64,000 nucleotides of DNA from UBA9926 sp038131595 (GCA_038131595.1 JAYPPR010000005.1:34560-98559), one strand, 5' to 3'. Counted from the first letter of the stretch, positions 42,022-50,867 are shown. A program made the numbers and translations. Notes: generated by a model not told the origin, from the letters alone.

Positions 42022-44214
42022 ATGGAGCGCAGTGTAGGCGCAAATAAGCCAAGGCATGAATCAAGAAGCCGCCTTAACACCATTCAAACCGCCGTTCTGA
42101 CAGCCTGTGTAATTGCCGGCCTAGTCGCCTGTAGCAAGCCAGCAGTCGACCAAGGGCTCGACTATCCAGATACCCGGGTCAGTGAACATACTGACCTCTA
42201 TCATGGTGAAGCAGTGAGTGACCCGTACCGCTGGCTAGAGGACGATTTAAGTACCGAAACCAAAGACTGGATCGAGCGACAAAATGACACCACCTTCGGT
42301 TACCTAGCCAACATCCCTTATCGAGACGAATTAAAAGATCGATACGCCGCATTGATCGACTATCCAACCGAGTCAGCACCCTTTACCGAAGGCGACTGGC
42401 AATACTTCTATCAAAATTCAGGATCTCAAAATCACTCCGTTCTGATGCGTCGCCAGGGCAATGATGAACCCGTCGTCTTCTTGGATCCCAACACCTTTAG
42501 TGACGACGCGACTGTATCGCTGGCTGGAATCGCCTTCTCAGAAAATGGCCAGTACGCCGCGTACGCCACTTCTGACGCCGGGTCAGACTGGCGAACCGTC
42601 CATGTCATCGACACTGAGACGCTAGCGCCCTTAAACGCCCCACTTCAGCACGTGAAATTTTCAGGCCTGAGCTGGCAGGGAGACCAAGGGTTCTATTACT
42701 CGAGCTACACGCCGCCTGAAGGAAGTGCACTCAGCGCTCGGGTTGATCAACACCTGCTCTTTTTTCACAAGGTCGGCGATGACCAATCGCAAGATCGCCT
42801 CATCTTCGGTGCTGGCGCAGACGAGCAGCGGCGCTATGTCTCAGGCCGAGTTAGCGAGGATGGACAGTTCCTCGCGGTCGAGGGCGCGCAAACAACCGCA
42901 GGCAATGATCTAAGAGTGAAATCCACAGCTAAAGCGCAGGATTGGGTGACGGTACAAAGCGACATGTCGGCAGACACCCGCCTCGTAACGACCAAAGATG
43001 ACTACCTCTTCTTGTTCACGAACCTGAATGCCCCGAACGGCAGATTGGTTAAAACAACACTCGATCAGCCTGACTCAGCCCAGTGGGTCGACGTGATCCC
43101 AGAGAGTGACGCGCCGCTCAGAGTTTCGACCGGCGCTGGATACCTTTTTGCCCATTACATGATTGATGCGCAATCGAGGCTCTATCAATACGACTTAGAG
43201 GGCAACCGCCTCAGAGAAATCCCGCTACCCGCGCCAGGCTCGGCCTCACTGCCGAGGGGTAAGGAAGACGATGAGACCCTCTACTATCGCTTCACCAACT
43301 ATGCGACGCCGTCGACAATCTATGCGCTTGACCCAGCGACCGGTGAGTCACGTCTGCACTTTAGACCAAGCATTGCCTTCAATCCCGATGACTATGTCTC
43401 ACAGCAGGTCTTTTACACCTCAAAGGATGGCACTCGTGTGCCGATGATGATCACCCATTTAAAGGATAGGGATCCCTCTCGGCCAACGCCGACTATCCTG
43501 TATGGCTATGGCGGCTTTGATATCTCGCTCACTCCCAGCTTTAACAGCGCGGTCGGCCTCTGGCTATCGTTGGGCGGCATTTATGCAGTGCCGAACCTCA
43601 GAGGCGGCGGTGAATACGGGAAAGACTGGCACCTAGCAGGCACTCAGCAACAAAAGCAGAACGTCTTCGATGACTTCATAGCAGCGGCTGAATATCTCAT
43701 TCAAGAGGGCTTTACTGATTCGAGCAAGCTCGCCATCCGCGGTCGTTCCAATGGGGGCCTTCTAGTAGGCGCGGTGATGACTCAGCGACCTGATCTCATG
43801 CGCGTTGCGTTACCCGGGGTTGGCGTTATGGATATGCTGCGGTACCACCAGTTTACTGCAGGCGCCGGTTGGGCGTACGACTACGGCACAGCCGATGACA
43901 GCCCAGAGATGTTCCAATATTTGAAAGGATACTCACCGGTTCACAACTTGCGCCCAGGCACCCAATATCCTGCAACCCTCGTCACGACTGCAGATCATGA
44001 CGATCGTGTTGTCCCGGCGCACTCATTCAAGTTCGCGGCAGGGCTACAGGCCGCACAAAGTGGTCCCTTACCAACCCTCATCAGAATTGAAACAGGCGCG
44101 GGGCACGGCGCAGGGACGTCGCTCAGCAAACGCATTGAGCAAACCGCTGATGAATTTGCGTTCACGCTGCACAACCTTGGCGTTACAGAACTGGAGGCAC
44201 CTCGCTCTGAGTAA
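42022..44214 (+). CDS. Prolyl oligopeptidase family (S9A) lipoprotein
   Basis: 730 residues from the ATG at 42022, which places a lipoprotein signal ending in GLVACSKP at the right depth; 41947 is an alternative and neither has a clear ribosome-binding site. An N-terminal beta-propeller (YPDTRVSEHTDLYHGEAVSD ... WLEDD) and a C-terminal catalytic domain with Ser in RGRSNGGLLVGA, Asp in TADHDDRVVPAHSF and His in TGAGHGAGTS. Cleaves short proline-containing or dibasic peptides in the periplasm, probably for peptide scavenging. The 3' end overlaps the next gene's start. Confidence 0.9.
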   Translation: MERSVGANKPRHESRSRLNTIQTAVLTACVIAGLVACSKPAVDQGLDYPDTRVSEHTDLYHGEAVSDPYRWLEDDLSTETKDWIERQNDTTFGYLANIPYRDELKDRYAALIDYPTESAPFTEGDWQYFYQNSGSQNHSVLMRRQGNDEPVVFLDPNTFSDDATVSLAGIAFSENGQYAAYATSDAGSDWRTVHVIDTETLAPLNAPLQHVKFSGLSWQGDQGFYYSSYTPPEGSALSARVDQHLLFFHKVGDDQSQDRLIFGAGADEQRRYVSGRVSEDGQFLAVEGAQTTAGNDLRVKSTAKAQDWVTVQSDMSADTRLVTTKDDYLFLFTNLNAPNGRLVKTTLDQPDSAQWVDVIPESDAPLRVSTGAGYLFAHYMIDAQSRLYQYDLEGNRLREIPLPAPGSASLPRGKEDDETLYYRFTNYATPSTIYALDPATGESRLHFRPSIAFNPDDYVSQQVFYTSKDGTRVPMMITHLKDRDPSRPTPTILYGYGGFDISLTPSFNSAVGLWLSLGGIYAVPNLRGGGEYGKDWHLAGTQQQKQNVFDDFIAAAEYLIQEGFTDSSKLAIRGRSNGGLLVGAVMTQRPDLMRVALPGVGVMDMLRYHQFTAGAGWAYDYGTADDSPEMFQYLKGYSPVHNLRPGTQYPATLVTTADHDDRVVPAHSFKFAAGLQAAQSGPLPTLIRIETGAGHGAGTSLSKRIEQTADEFAFTLHNLGVTELEAPRSE

Positions 44215-44782
44215 TCGTATCGGCCTTATTGCTGACACCCATATGCCAGGGACCCTTGCCTCCCTCTGGCCCTCTGCACTGGCTTACCTTCAGGGTTGCG
44301 ATGCCATCTTGCATGCAGGGGACTTGCACACGCTTGACGTCGTCGATGAGTTATCAACCATTGCTCCGGTTTACGTCTCCGAAGGTAACGGCGACATCGG
44401 CATCATCGACGAACGCGTTAAGCCTGCCTGGTCGCTAACCTTTGGCTCCTTCAGCATCGGCATGGTCCACCATTGTCCCTCTCCTGAGCGGAAGAGTGAG
44501 TCATTCGTCAAAGAGAAGCTAAGCAAGCACTTCACTGAGCTGCCCGATGTCATCATTTTTGGACACACCCATCTTGAAATGGTGCATCAATACGGTGACT
44601 TGACCTTGGTCAATCCGGGTTCTCCGACCCTTCCAAGAAACCAAGCCCTACAATTAGGCACGTTGGGCGAACTCATTATTGATCAGGACAAGGCTACGAT
44701 TCGCCTTGTCCAATTGACCGATGAAGCGTGGGAAACGCACTCGCAATATGCCTCCTTTACGATCTCCAAAAATGCATCGTGA
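44207..44782 (+). CDS. Metallophosphoesterase (YfcE/MJ0936 type), CTG start
   Basis: About 191 residues. The reading frame must include LSNRIGLIADTHMPG (metal ligands in ADTH), and no ATG or GTG lies before it in frame near the stop of the S9 gene. CTG at 44207 is preceded 9 bases upstream by GGAGG (44193-44197) and overlaps the upstream stop, so a rare CTG start with translational coupling is the best fit; a TTG at 44177 without Shine-Dalgarno is the alternative. Other ligands: HAGDLHT, GNGD, VHHC, FGHTHLEM. Hydrolyses phosphodiesters in vitro in the family; physiological substrate unknown. Confidence 0.82.
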   Translation: MSNRIGLIADTHMPGTLASLWPSALAYLQGCDAILHAGDLHTLDVVDELSTIAPVYVSEGNGDIGIIDERVKPAWSLTFGSFSIGMVHHCPSPERKSESFVKEKLSKHFTELPDVIIFGHTHLEMVHQYGDLTLVNPGSPTLPRNQALQLGTLGELIIDQDKATIRLVQLTDEAWETHSQYASFTISKNAS

Positions 44783-44839
44783 TCGGTATAATGGCGTCTC
44801 ATTCTTATCGGATGGCCGCTTTAGGCACCGCGTTTAGCC

Positions 44840-45472
44840 GTGATTCTTGATCTGCACACTCACTCCATTAAATCCGACGATGGCAGGGCCAAAGTCGAAA
44901 ATTACTGCCAGTGGATCCGTGCGAAGTCTCTACCCATCGATGGTTTCGTACTCACTGAGCACCGACAATTCGACTTTGAATCTGATTACTCTGATCTTGC
45001 AGCCTCGTTTGGCTTGACCATTTTAAAAGCCAGCGAAGTGGAAACCGAGTACGGCCATGTGCTCGTTTACGGCGTGACCGAAGCGTTAACGGAAGCCTTC
45101 GATTTCTCCAGCATCAATGTTCCACTAGCCACCGTGCTTGAAGCCGCCGCCGAGCATGGCGCCGTGGCCGCTCCTGCTCACCCAGGCAGACCCAAAGTCG
45201 GCATGTTTGCCCACACCGACGAACTAGGGATCCCAGAGGGTATTCGTATTGTCGAGACCTTAAATGGTGGCAGCCGAGACGATGAGGACCAGATCGCCAA
45301 AGACGGCGCAGCCGCCAATGGCTATCAAGGAATCGGCGGTAGCGACTCACACATCGTGAGTCACATCGGGCGCTGCGGCACACGATTTGAAAATCCAGTT
45401 CGAACCATCGACGACCTTGTGCAAGAGTTAAAAGGCGGCCGGTTTGAAGCAGTCAGTTTAAAAGAGGCTTAA
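44840..45472 (+). CDS. PHP-domain metal-dependent phosphoesterase
   Basis: About 210 residues. Polymerase-and-histidinol-phosphatase fold: DLHTHSIKSDDG, LTEHRQFDF, AHPGRP, ETLNGGSR and GGSDSHIVSHIG supply the trinuclear metal ligands. No polymerase or other domain is attached. Starts with a GTG a few bases after a possible -10 (TATAAT, 44787-44792). Ends 3 bases before the MaoC-like pair, so it may belong to their transcription unit. Substrate unknown; possibly a phosphorylated sugar or nucleotide. Confidence 0.85.
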   Translation: MILDLHTHSIKSDDGRAKVENYCQWIRAKSLPIDGFVLTEHRQFDFESDYSDLAASFGLTILKASEVETEYGHVLVYGVTEALTEAFDFSSINVPLATVLEAAAEHGAVAAPAHPGRPKVGMFAHTDELGIPEGIRIVETLNGGSRDDEDQIAKDGAAANGYQGIGGSDSHIVSHIGRCGTRFENPVRTIDDLVQELKGGRFEAVSLKEA

Positions 45473-45475
45473 TGA

Positions 45476-45916
45476 ATGGATGCAGACATCCAGGCGCTAC
45501 GCGACCAATTCCTCAATAAATCATTCGATGAGAAATCATTTGATATCGACCCTGCCGTGACGAGCGGCTACGCCAAGCTCTCTGGTGAGTTGAACGACAA
45601 ATATCTCGACCCCGAGCATCCTGATTTTCAAGCGCCACCCACCTACATCGCTTGTTTGAGTGGTCGTCGATCCATGCCTGAAGATTTCCCGAGATTTGGC
45701 TTTGGCATGGACGCGGGAAAAGGCATTGAGTGTTTTGCTCCGATCAGACCCGGACAGACCATCGTTGGTCGTACTCACCTCCACGATATTTATACAAAGA
45801 CTGGCCGTTCAGGCCGAATGGTGTTCGTTGTGACGCGCATCGAATTTTATGATGAGACGGGCGCCCATGTTGCGAATTCAGACAGCCGAACCGTCATGCG
45901 AGAACAAAAATCATGA
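45476..45916 (+). CDS. MaoC-like dehydratase, N-terminal (FAS1-like) half
   Basis: 146 residues matching the N-terminal hot-dog domain of split MaoC enzymes: FDIDPAVTSGYAKLSGELND, PPTYIACLSGRRSMPED, APIRPGQTIVGRTHLHDIY and TKTGRSGRMVFVVTRIEFYD. In heteromeric enoyl-CoA hydratases of steroid or CoA-ester degradation this half is catalytically degenerate and pairs with the second MaoC subunit. Overlaps the next gene by 4 bases, so the two subunits are made together. Confidence 0.85.
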   Translation: MDADIQALRDQFLNKSFDEKSFDIDPAVTSGYAKLSGELNDKYLDPEHPDFQAPPTYIACLSGRRSMPEDFPRFGFGMDAGKGIECFAPIRPGQTIVGRTHLHDIYTKTGRSGRMVFVVTRIEFYDETGAHVANSDSRTVMREQKS

Positions 45917-46326
45917 GCATTAGCCACGTCAACGACGTCGAGTTTGGCGCCGAATTACCTGCGTTCGAACCCGATACTCGACTTGCTACCGGTGCGCAGT
46001 TCGCTGAGTTGATCGGTTGGGGGGGAGCCCGCTTTACTGATCACGAGGGTGCCAAAAAAGAGGGGCTCCCTGGAGCAATGATCCCAGGGGTCATGAGTCA
46101 GGGTTTCCTCGTCGCAATGATCCATCGCTGGGCACCCGATGCCGAGATCAAGACCATCGACACCGTCTTCAGGGCGCCGGTGATTGCTGATGAGCCGCAC
46201 CACATTAGCGGGGTGGTTACAGACATCGACACCGACGCAGGCATGGTGGAAATTGATCTTACGGTCATGAACAGCAAAGACGAGACCCGCGTCTTTGGTA
46301 CTGCTACGGTCAAGCTACCCAATTAA
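45913..46326 (+). CDS. MaoC-like dehydratase, C-terminal catalytic half
   Basis: 137 residues. The catalytic DxxxxH-like hot-dog segment is FTDHEGAKKEGLPGAMIPGVMSQGFLVAMIHRW, with RAPVIADEPHHISGVVTDI after it. With the preceding gene it should form a heteromeric (R)- or steroid-type enoyl-CoA hydratase acting on CoA esters with bulky acyl groups. A 250-base gap without a gene follows. Confidence 0.85.
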   Translation: MSISHVNDVEFGAELPAFEPDTRLATGAQFAELIGWGGARFTDHEGAKKEGLPGAMIPGVMSQGFLVAMIHRWAPDAEIKTIDTVFRAPVIADEPHHISGVVTDIDTDAGMVEIDLTVMNSKDETRVFGTATVKLPN

Positions 46327-46576
46327 CCTGCGCTAAACGCGCTTTGTTCTATTTCGCTCGATTCCCGCCAAAGGGCCAACCCCTGGAGAAAACGGCTTTA
46401 CCTTAAGTTTTGCTCGCTCTGCGTATCACTTTCGCTACAAGTGACTTTACTTAGCCGCTCTGCTTCGATGCTAGCGCTCTGTCTTGAATACCGTTGGTGA
46501 GGAGACTCCTATTCTCTAACTTCAGTTGCAACCATTAGGGATAATGACTGGCCCGCGATTCAGCGCCTCGCAAGGT

Positions 46577-47178
46577 TTAAGTCGTCAGTCGAGCAAGATG
46601 GTCCTCAATAAACTCAAATCGGTCTTTGCCCCAATAAAGCTCGCCTTCAAGCATCATTGAAGGGGCGCCAAACACTCCCCGAGCACGAGCGTGATCAGTT
46701 GAATCAATCAAGGCTTGGCGAACCGATGGTGATTCAGCCGCCGCTTCAAACTGTTTCGCGTCAACACCAAGGGTCTCAGCAATACGGCCTAGCTCTGGTA
46801 CTCCCCGATATCTCCATTATCGAGCTCCCAGTATTCGGTAAAGATCGCCTCAATAAAGGGGAACTCCAGATCCCAGTCACGCATCGCCAGCGCCCCACGG
46901 AGCGCTCGCGCAGTTTTAATCGGGAATCGTGTTGGTCTTAGAAACGGCAAGTCGTGCTTGGTCGCCCAGCGTTTTAAATCAACCAACCGATGGTTCAGTT
47001 TCTCTTTGGGCTCCTTCATCAATTCGTACTGATTACTTTGGAACACATACCCCAAGTTAAAAGGATGAAACTGAATCGATGCGCCGTAGCTCGCCGCGAG
47101 CGGCGGCAATAGCTTCAGCGCGAAGTAAGTGTTGGTGCTGCCCAGGTCCCAATAGAAATCGATTACAGGTTCAGACAT
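46577..47178 (-). CDS. DsbA-family / 2-hydroxychromene-2-carboxylate isomerase-like, one frameshift
   Basis: Thioredoxin-fold protein of the HCCA-isomerase/DsbA group: MSEPVIDFYWDLGSTNTYFALKLL, then FNLGYVFQSN, a helical insertion and, in the next frame, VPELGRIAETLGVDAKQFEA and GVFGAPSMMLEGELYWGKDR, ending at the TAA (46577). Frame 1 stops after GDIGEYQS at 46789-46798. Loss of one base near 46796-46803 (in GGGGAGTAC) explains the break. Corrected length is ~200 residues, normal for the family. Probably glutathione-dependent isomerisation or disulfide chemistry; whether it is expressed depends on the frameshift. Confidence 0.8.
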
Positions 47179-47200
47179 TGAATCTCTCCTCCGCTCCTAT

Positions 47201-47222
47201 TCAGATTTGGGTCAGATTTGGG
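47201..47222. repeat. 11-bp perfect tandem repeat, 2 copies
   Basis: TCAGATTTGGG occurs twice head to tail, 22 bases upstream (minus strand) of the DsbA-family start codon. Confidence 0.9.
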
Positions 47223-47394
47223 CGCGGAACAACGAACACGGCTGCCTATCGAGAGGTTTAAGCCGAAACTCAGTCACCAAGCGCCGTCATGGACAGCGAA
47301 CTCAGGTTTACCTCTAACCCGCCTGTCGAGAGGCGAGTTTCTGGTTGGATGGCCGAGGACACCCGTTTCCGCATGACCCAACGGAGATAGTGTT

Positions 47395-47808
47395 TTAGGA
47401 GGCTGGTTGAAACAACGGGATATTCAGATCCTCATGCTCTTCCCAAGTGAGCTCGAGCGCCATTCCGATCTCAACTTGGCTCACATCCTCGACCCCAACT
47501 ACATTGGTTAGGATTCTTGGCCCCTCCTCGAGATCCACCCACGCCACCACGTAAGGAACCAGGTTCCTAAAGAATGGGTGATAGCTCTGACGAACCACCG
47601 AGTAGGTGTAAAGCGTTGCTCTGCCTGAGGCTTCTTTCCAATCGAGATCTGAATCCGTGCATCCCGTGCAAACCGCACGGGGGTAGAACATGATTGCTCC
47701 GCAATTGTTGCACTGCTGATATTTGAAGACTTTCTCTTTCGTACCTGCCCAGAATTCGCGGGTATCGAATTCATCCGCCCGTGGTAATGGTCGTTGTGGC
47801 TCGCTCAT
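47395..47808 (-). CDS. DUF35 OB-fold/rubredoxin-zinc protein
   Basis: 137 residues. N-terminal zinc ribbon QQCNNCGAIMFYPRAVCTGCTD followed by an OB-fold acyl-CoA-associated domain (ATLYTYSVVRQSYHPFF ... VPYVVAWVDLEEGPRILTNVVG). DUF35 proteins act as partners of thiolase-fold enzymes. Its start shares one base with the stop of the thiolase-like gene (TGATG), so they are translationally coupled and almost surely form a complex. Confidence 0.92.
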   Translation of the reverse strand: MSEPQRPLPRADEFDTREFWAGTKEKVFKYQQCNNCGAIMFYPRAVCTGCTDSDLDWKEASGRATLYTYSVVRQSYHPFFRNLVPYVVAWVDLEEGPRILTNVVGVEDVSQVEIGMALELTWEEHEDLNIPLFQPAS

Positions 47809-49001
47809 CAGTCACTCCCCAAAATAATTGTGCCTGCCGCATGTCGGCTCCCCAACATGCCGCCATTTCCATGCGCCACCGCTAGTTTGGCGCCGTCTAC
47901 CTGCGATGTGGATTCGCCACGCAGCTGACGGGTCGCCTCAAGTAGCAAAAAGATACCGCGCATGCCCGGATGATTGGAGGACAGACCACCGCCATCGGTA
48001 TTGAGCGCCGGTCCATCATTCGGACGATCAAATTTCAAACGCCCTCCTTCAACCCAAGCGCCCCCCTCACCTTTGGCGCAAAACCCGAGGTCTTCCAAGA
48101 GCGTGAGGACAGTGATACTGAACGAGTCATAGATCATGGCGATGTCCATTTCGGCCGGCGTAACGCCGGCTTCGCCAAACGCTTGCGGACCAGAAACTAC
48201 GGCAGCACTCGTGGTGATATCACCGCCGCTCGTGGGATATCGAGTCGCCTCGCCGCTACCAATGATCCAGACCGGTGGCTTACGGCAATTCCGAGCGACG
48301 TCCGCAGATGCAATCACCACTGCACCGCCCCCGTCCGAAATCATGCAGCATTCCAGTAAGTGCAGCGGGTCAGCGATCATTCTTGAATTCACCACATCAT
48401 CGACCGTGGTCTCTCTGATATCGAGGAACTCCAAGTCCTCCATCGCTTTGACTGCTTCAGGATTCCGCATCGCGTGATATCGAGTGGCGACGGAAATCTC
48501 GGCCAGCTGACGGCTGGTGGTACCGTATTCATGCATATGGCGATGAGCAACCATCGCGTAGTTTGAAATGAGCGTCATTCCCGCGAAGGCATCCATATTC
48601 TCAGCCGGATGCATAGAAGCCCCGCCGCGACCGCCCACCCCGATGGCTCGGGCGTTACTGTGCGCGGTTGATCCATAGGTCAGTAGCGCGACCTTGGCCT
48701 TCCCAGACTGGATATCTCGCCTGGCATGCGCCGCATGAAACTGGTAACTGCTGCCACCGACGTTGGTCGTATCGATGACGGTTGGATTCAGGCCGAAATA
48801 TTCCGCAATGGTCAATCCACCCATTCCGCCGCCCTCACCGGCATCGTAGATGGCATCCACATCGCTCCAGTTTAGACCCGCATCCGCGAGCGCTTTGGCA
48901 GCGCACTCCGCCTTCATTTGCAGCGGGCTAATTTGACCCTCCACATCCCGTAGAGGGTATTCATAAATGCCAACAATGGCTGCGTCTCTTGATTGTGTCA
49001 T
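47808..49001 (-). CDS. Thiolase-fold protein without catalytic Cys (Ltp2/SCP-x-like)
   Basis: 397 residues from the ATG at 49001 (MTQSRDAAIVGIYEYPLRD). Thiolase fold, but the nucleophile position reads VGGSSYQFHAAHARR with no Cys. IAMIYDSFSITVLTLLEDLG, DGGGAVVIASADVA and LSSNHPGMRG are as in the Ltp2/lipid-transfer thiolase-like group, where tyrosines replace the cysteines and the enzyme is a retro-aldolase that works with a DUF35 partner on steroid side chains. So aldolase chemistry is likelier than acyl transfer. Partner gene follows directly. Substrate inferred only by family. Confidence 0.88.
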   Translation of the reverse strand: MTQSRDAAIVGIYEYPLRDVEGQISPLQMKAECAAKALADAGLNWSDVDAIYDAGEGGGMGGLTIAEYFGLNPTVIDTTNVGGSSYQFHAAHARRDIQSGKAKVALLTYGSTAHSNARAIGVGGRGGASMHPAENMDAFAGMTLISNYAMVAHRHMHEYGTTSRQLAEISVATRYHAMRNPEAVKAMEDLEFLDIRETTVDDVVNSRMIADPLHLLECCMISDGGGAVVIASADVARNCRKPPVWIIGSGEATRYPTSGGDITTSAAVVSGPQAFGEAGVTPAEMDIAMIYDSFSITVLTLLEDLGFCAKGEGGAWVEGGRLKFDRPNDGPALNTDGGGLSSNHPGMRGIFLLLEATRQLRGESTSQVDGAKLAVAHGNGGMLGSRHAAGTIILGSD

Positions 49002-49026
49002 GCCCGGCTTTTCCCCTTGCCTCTCA

Positions 49027-49106
49027 TCGCTACTGATCTTGCAACTACTCTTACTACTACTCTCGATTCTTACTACTACTCTCGATACTTTCGCTACTGG
49101 TCTTGC
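49027..49106. repeat. Nested tandem repeat in the divergent thiolase-like/coaE promoter
   Basis: CTTACTACTACTCTCGATT and CTTACTACTACTCTCGATA (49050-49087) form a 19-bp two-copy repeat. It is bracketed by TCGCTACTGATCTTGC (49027-49042) and TCGCTACTGGTCTTGC (49091-49106), 15 of 16 bases identical. This pyrimidine-rich, TAC-rich DNA separates the thiolase-like gene and coaE. Confidence 0.88.
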
Positions 49107-49188
49107 CATCAGTCGCTGCACTCGGCCAGCGACCACCCTTTATAACACAGGTCTGCTGTGGCAGATTGCATCATTTGAGGGGGTATCA

Positions 49189-49797
49189 ATGGCCGTCATT
49201 TGTTTAACAGGAGGCATCGCCTCGGGCAAATCCACTGCTGCGCGTTTTCTCGCTAACCAAGGTGCAGAGGTGATTGATGCCGACAAGCTCGGTCACGAAG
49301 CGTATGCGCCAGGAAACCCCGCTAACGATCAGATTGTTGCTCACTTTGGTGAAGAGGTTCGCGCACCTAGCGGTGACATCGATCGCAAAGCATTGGGCGG
49401 CAAAGTCTTTGGACAGCCCGACCAGTTAAAGGCGCTCACCGACATTGTTTGGCCGGAAATCCGCCGCCTGGCTGAAGACCGAATCCGAATCGCATTGGAC
49501 CAAAATCCTGCACGCCATGTCGTGCTCGAAGCTGCTGTCCTCATCGAAGCGGGTTGGGAAGATCTTGGAGATGAAGTCTGGGTAGTCACCGTGGAACCCG
49601 AGACGGCCATCGCGCGCTGCATGGCGCGAGATGGGCTCGAAAGAGCTGCCGTGGAGCAACGACTAGCCGCTCAACTAACCAACGAGGAACGCACCACTCA
49701 CGCGCATCGAGTGCTGACTAATGATGCCAGTGAAAACGAGCTCATCGAGCAACTAAACACCGCCTTTGATGCGATTTCTAACGGAGATTCCGCGTAA
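49189..49797 (+). CDS. coaE: Dephospho-CoA kinase
   Basis: 202 residues from the ATG at 49189, with GAGGGGG about 6 bases before. Last step of CoA synthesis. P-loop LTGGIASGKSTAARFL, LID region GQPDQL, VVLEAAVLIEAGW (the CoA-site Asp/Glu) and the late VWVVTVEPETAIARCMARD. The longer upstream reading comes from the repeat-rich leader. The TAA stop overlaps the ATG of the following gene by one base. Confidence 0.94.
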   Translation: MAVICLTGGIASGKSTAARFLANQGAEVIDADKLGHEAYAPGNPANDQIVAHFGEEVRAPSGDIDRKALGGKVFGQPDQLKALTDIVWPEIRRLAEDRIRIALDQNPARHVVLEAAVLIEAGWEDLGDEVWVVTVEPETAIARCMARDGLERAAVEQRLAAQLTNEERTTHAHRVLTNDASENELIEQLNTAFDAISNGDSA

Positions 49798-50567
49798 TGC
49801 CGAGTTTTCTCGTGGTGTTTACGGGTCAGTATTTAGAGGGACGCGCACCCATGGACGTTGAAACGGCCATGTCGGATGCGTTGAACTTGAGCCTGCCTCA
49901 GCGCGAGAAGATTTTCAGCGGTAAACCCATTGTCTTAAAGCGTACCAACGACAAGGCGGCAGCCCTGTCACTGGGTCAGCAATTAAAAGCGTTTGGCGCA
50001 GATATCCGTGTCAAAATCGAGCAGGACGACGCTGCAGAAAGCACTCAAGGCAGCAACGAAGCTGAGCAAGTCAACGCCAGCAATCCCTCACGATCTCCAC
50101 TGGACAATGTTTCAACGCAGGAAGCCGAAACCGCAGGTAGCAACCAAGATTCAGGAGGCCTTAGCCTTGCTGCGCAAGAGGGGTTTATCGTTACACCACT
50201 GGCGCCTGCTGAATCGCCCGTTGCTGATCTCTCCCACTTAGATGTGCTCGCGGTTGATGCGGGCCCTTTACCGACCACCCATCAGGAGCGGAGAGAAGTC
50301 GATACCTCAAACCTGTCTCTCAGAGACAATGATGGACGACCCCTGATTGACGAAAACCCAACGGATGCGGAACCGGTAGTCGCACCCGATTTTGGACTGG
50401 ATGCGCCAGGCGCCATTCTGCCTACCCTCGATTCGCCCCAGCCAGTTGAAGCCCCGGATACCTCTCGCCTCACCATCCGAGAGGATGCTGGCAATCTGGT
50501 GGACCCCAACGAATTGGAACGAAGTGAGCCAGTCACCGTTCAGGTCGACCACTTGTCTATTGATTAG
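49797..50567 (+). CDS. Conserved hypothetical protein with repeated DTS-x-L motif, coaE-linked
   Basis: 256 residues; function unknown. N-terminal ~85 residues form a compact alpha/beta domain (FLVVFTGQYLEGRAPMDVETA, QREKIFSGKPIVLKRTND, LSLGQQLKAFGADIRVKI), reminiscent of the L7/L12 C-domain-like fold. The rest is acidic and disordered and repeats a short motif: DLSHLDV, DTSNLSLR, DTSRLTIR, HLSID. The start overlaps coaE by one base, so the two are co-expressed. The repeated motif is seen in other gammaproteobacterial proteins of unknown role. Confidence 0.8.
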   Translation: MPSFLVVFTGQYLEGRAPMDVETAMSDALNLSLPQREKIFSGKPIVLKRTNDKAAALSLGQQLKAFGADIRVKIEQDDAAESTQGSNEAEQVNASNPSRSPLDNVSTQEAETAGSNQDSGGLSLAAQEGFIVTPLAPAESPVADLSHLDVLAVDAGPLPTTHQERREVDTSNLSLRDNDGRPLIDENPTDAEPVVAPDFGLDAPGAILPTLDSPQPVEAPDTSRLTIREDAGNLVDPNELERSEPVTVQVDHLSID

Positions 50568-50867
50568 CGCCATAAGGCCACTTGTTTCACTGGGCGCTGG
50601 CGAGCAGCAATGCTCAACCAACATTGGAAAGAGCTTTCCGTGCAAATCCGAATGCCTAACTCCTCGATCTGCTTGCCCAGAAAAAGCCAACTGATTCATT
50701 TGCGATTCTTCCCCGCTCCAACCGAAAAAAAAATGTCATAATCCTGGCCATCAACAGCATTAGGCAAACTCAGAAAAGGTTGCGATGAACTAGCCTATTT
50801 TCTTGGCAATTCTTTTCTTTTACTGTCTAGATTCGATTCAGCAGCAATGGGGTTAGGGAGAATCATC

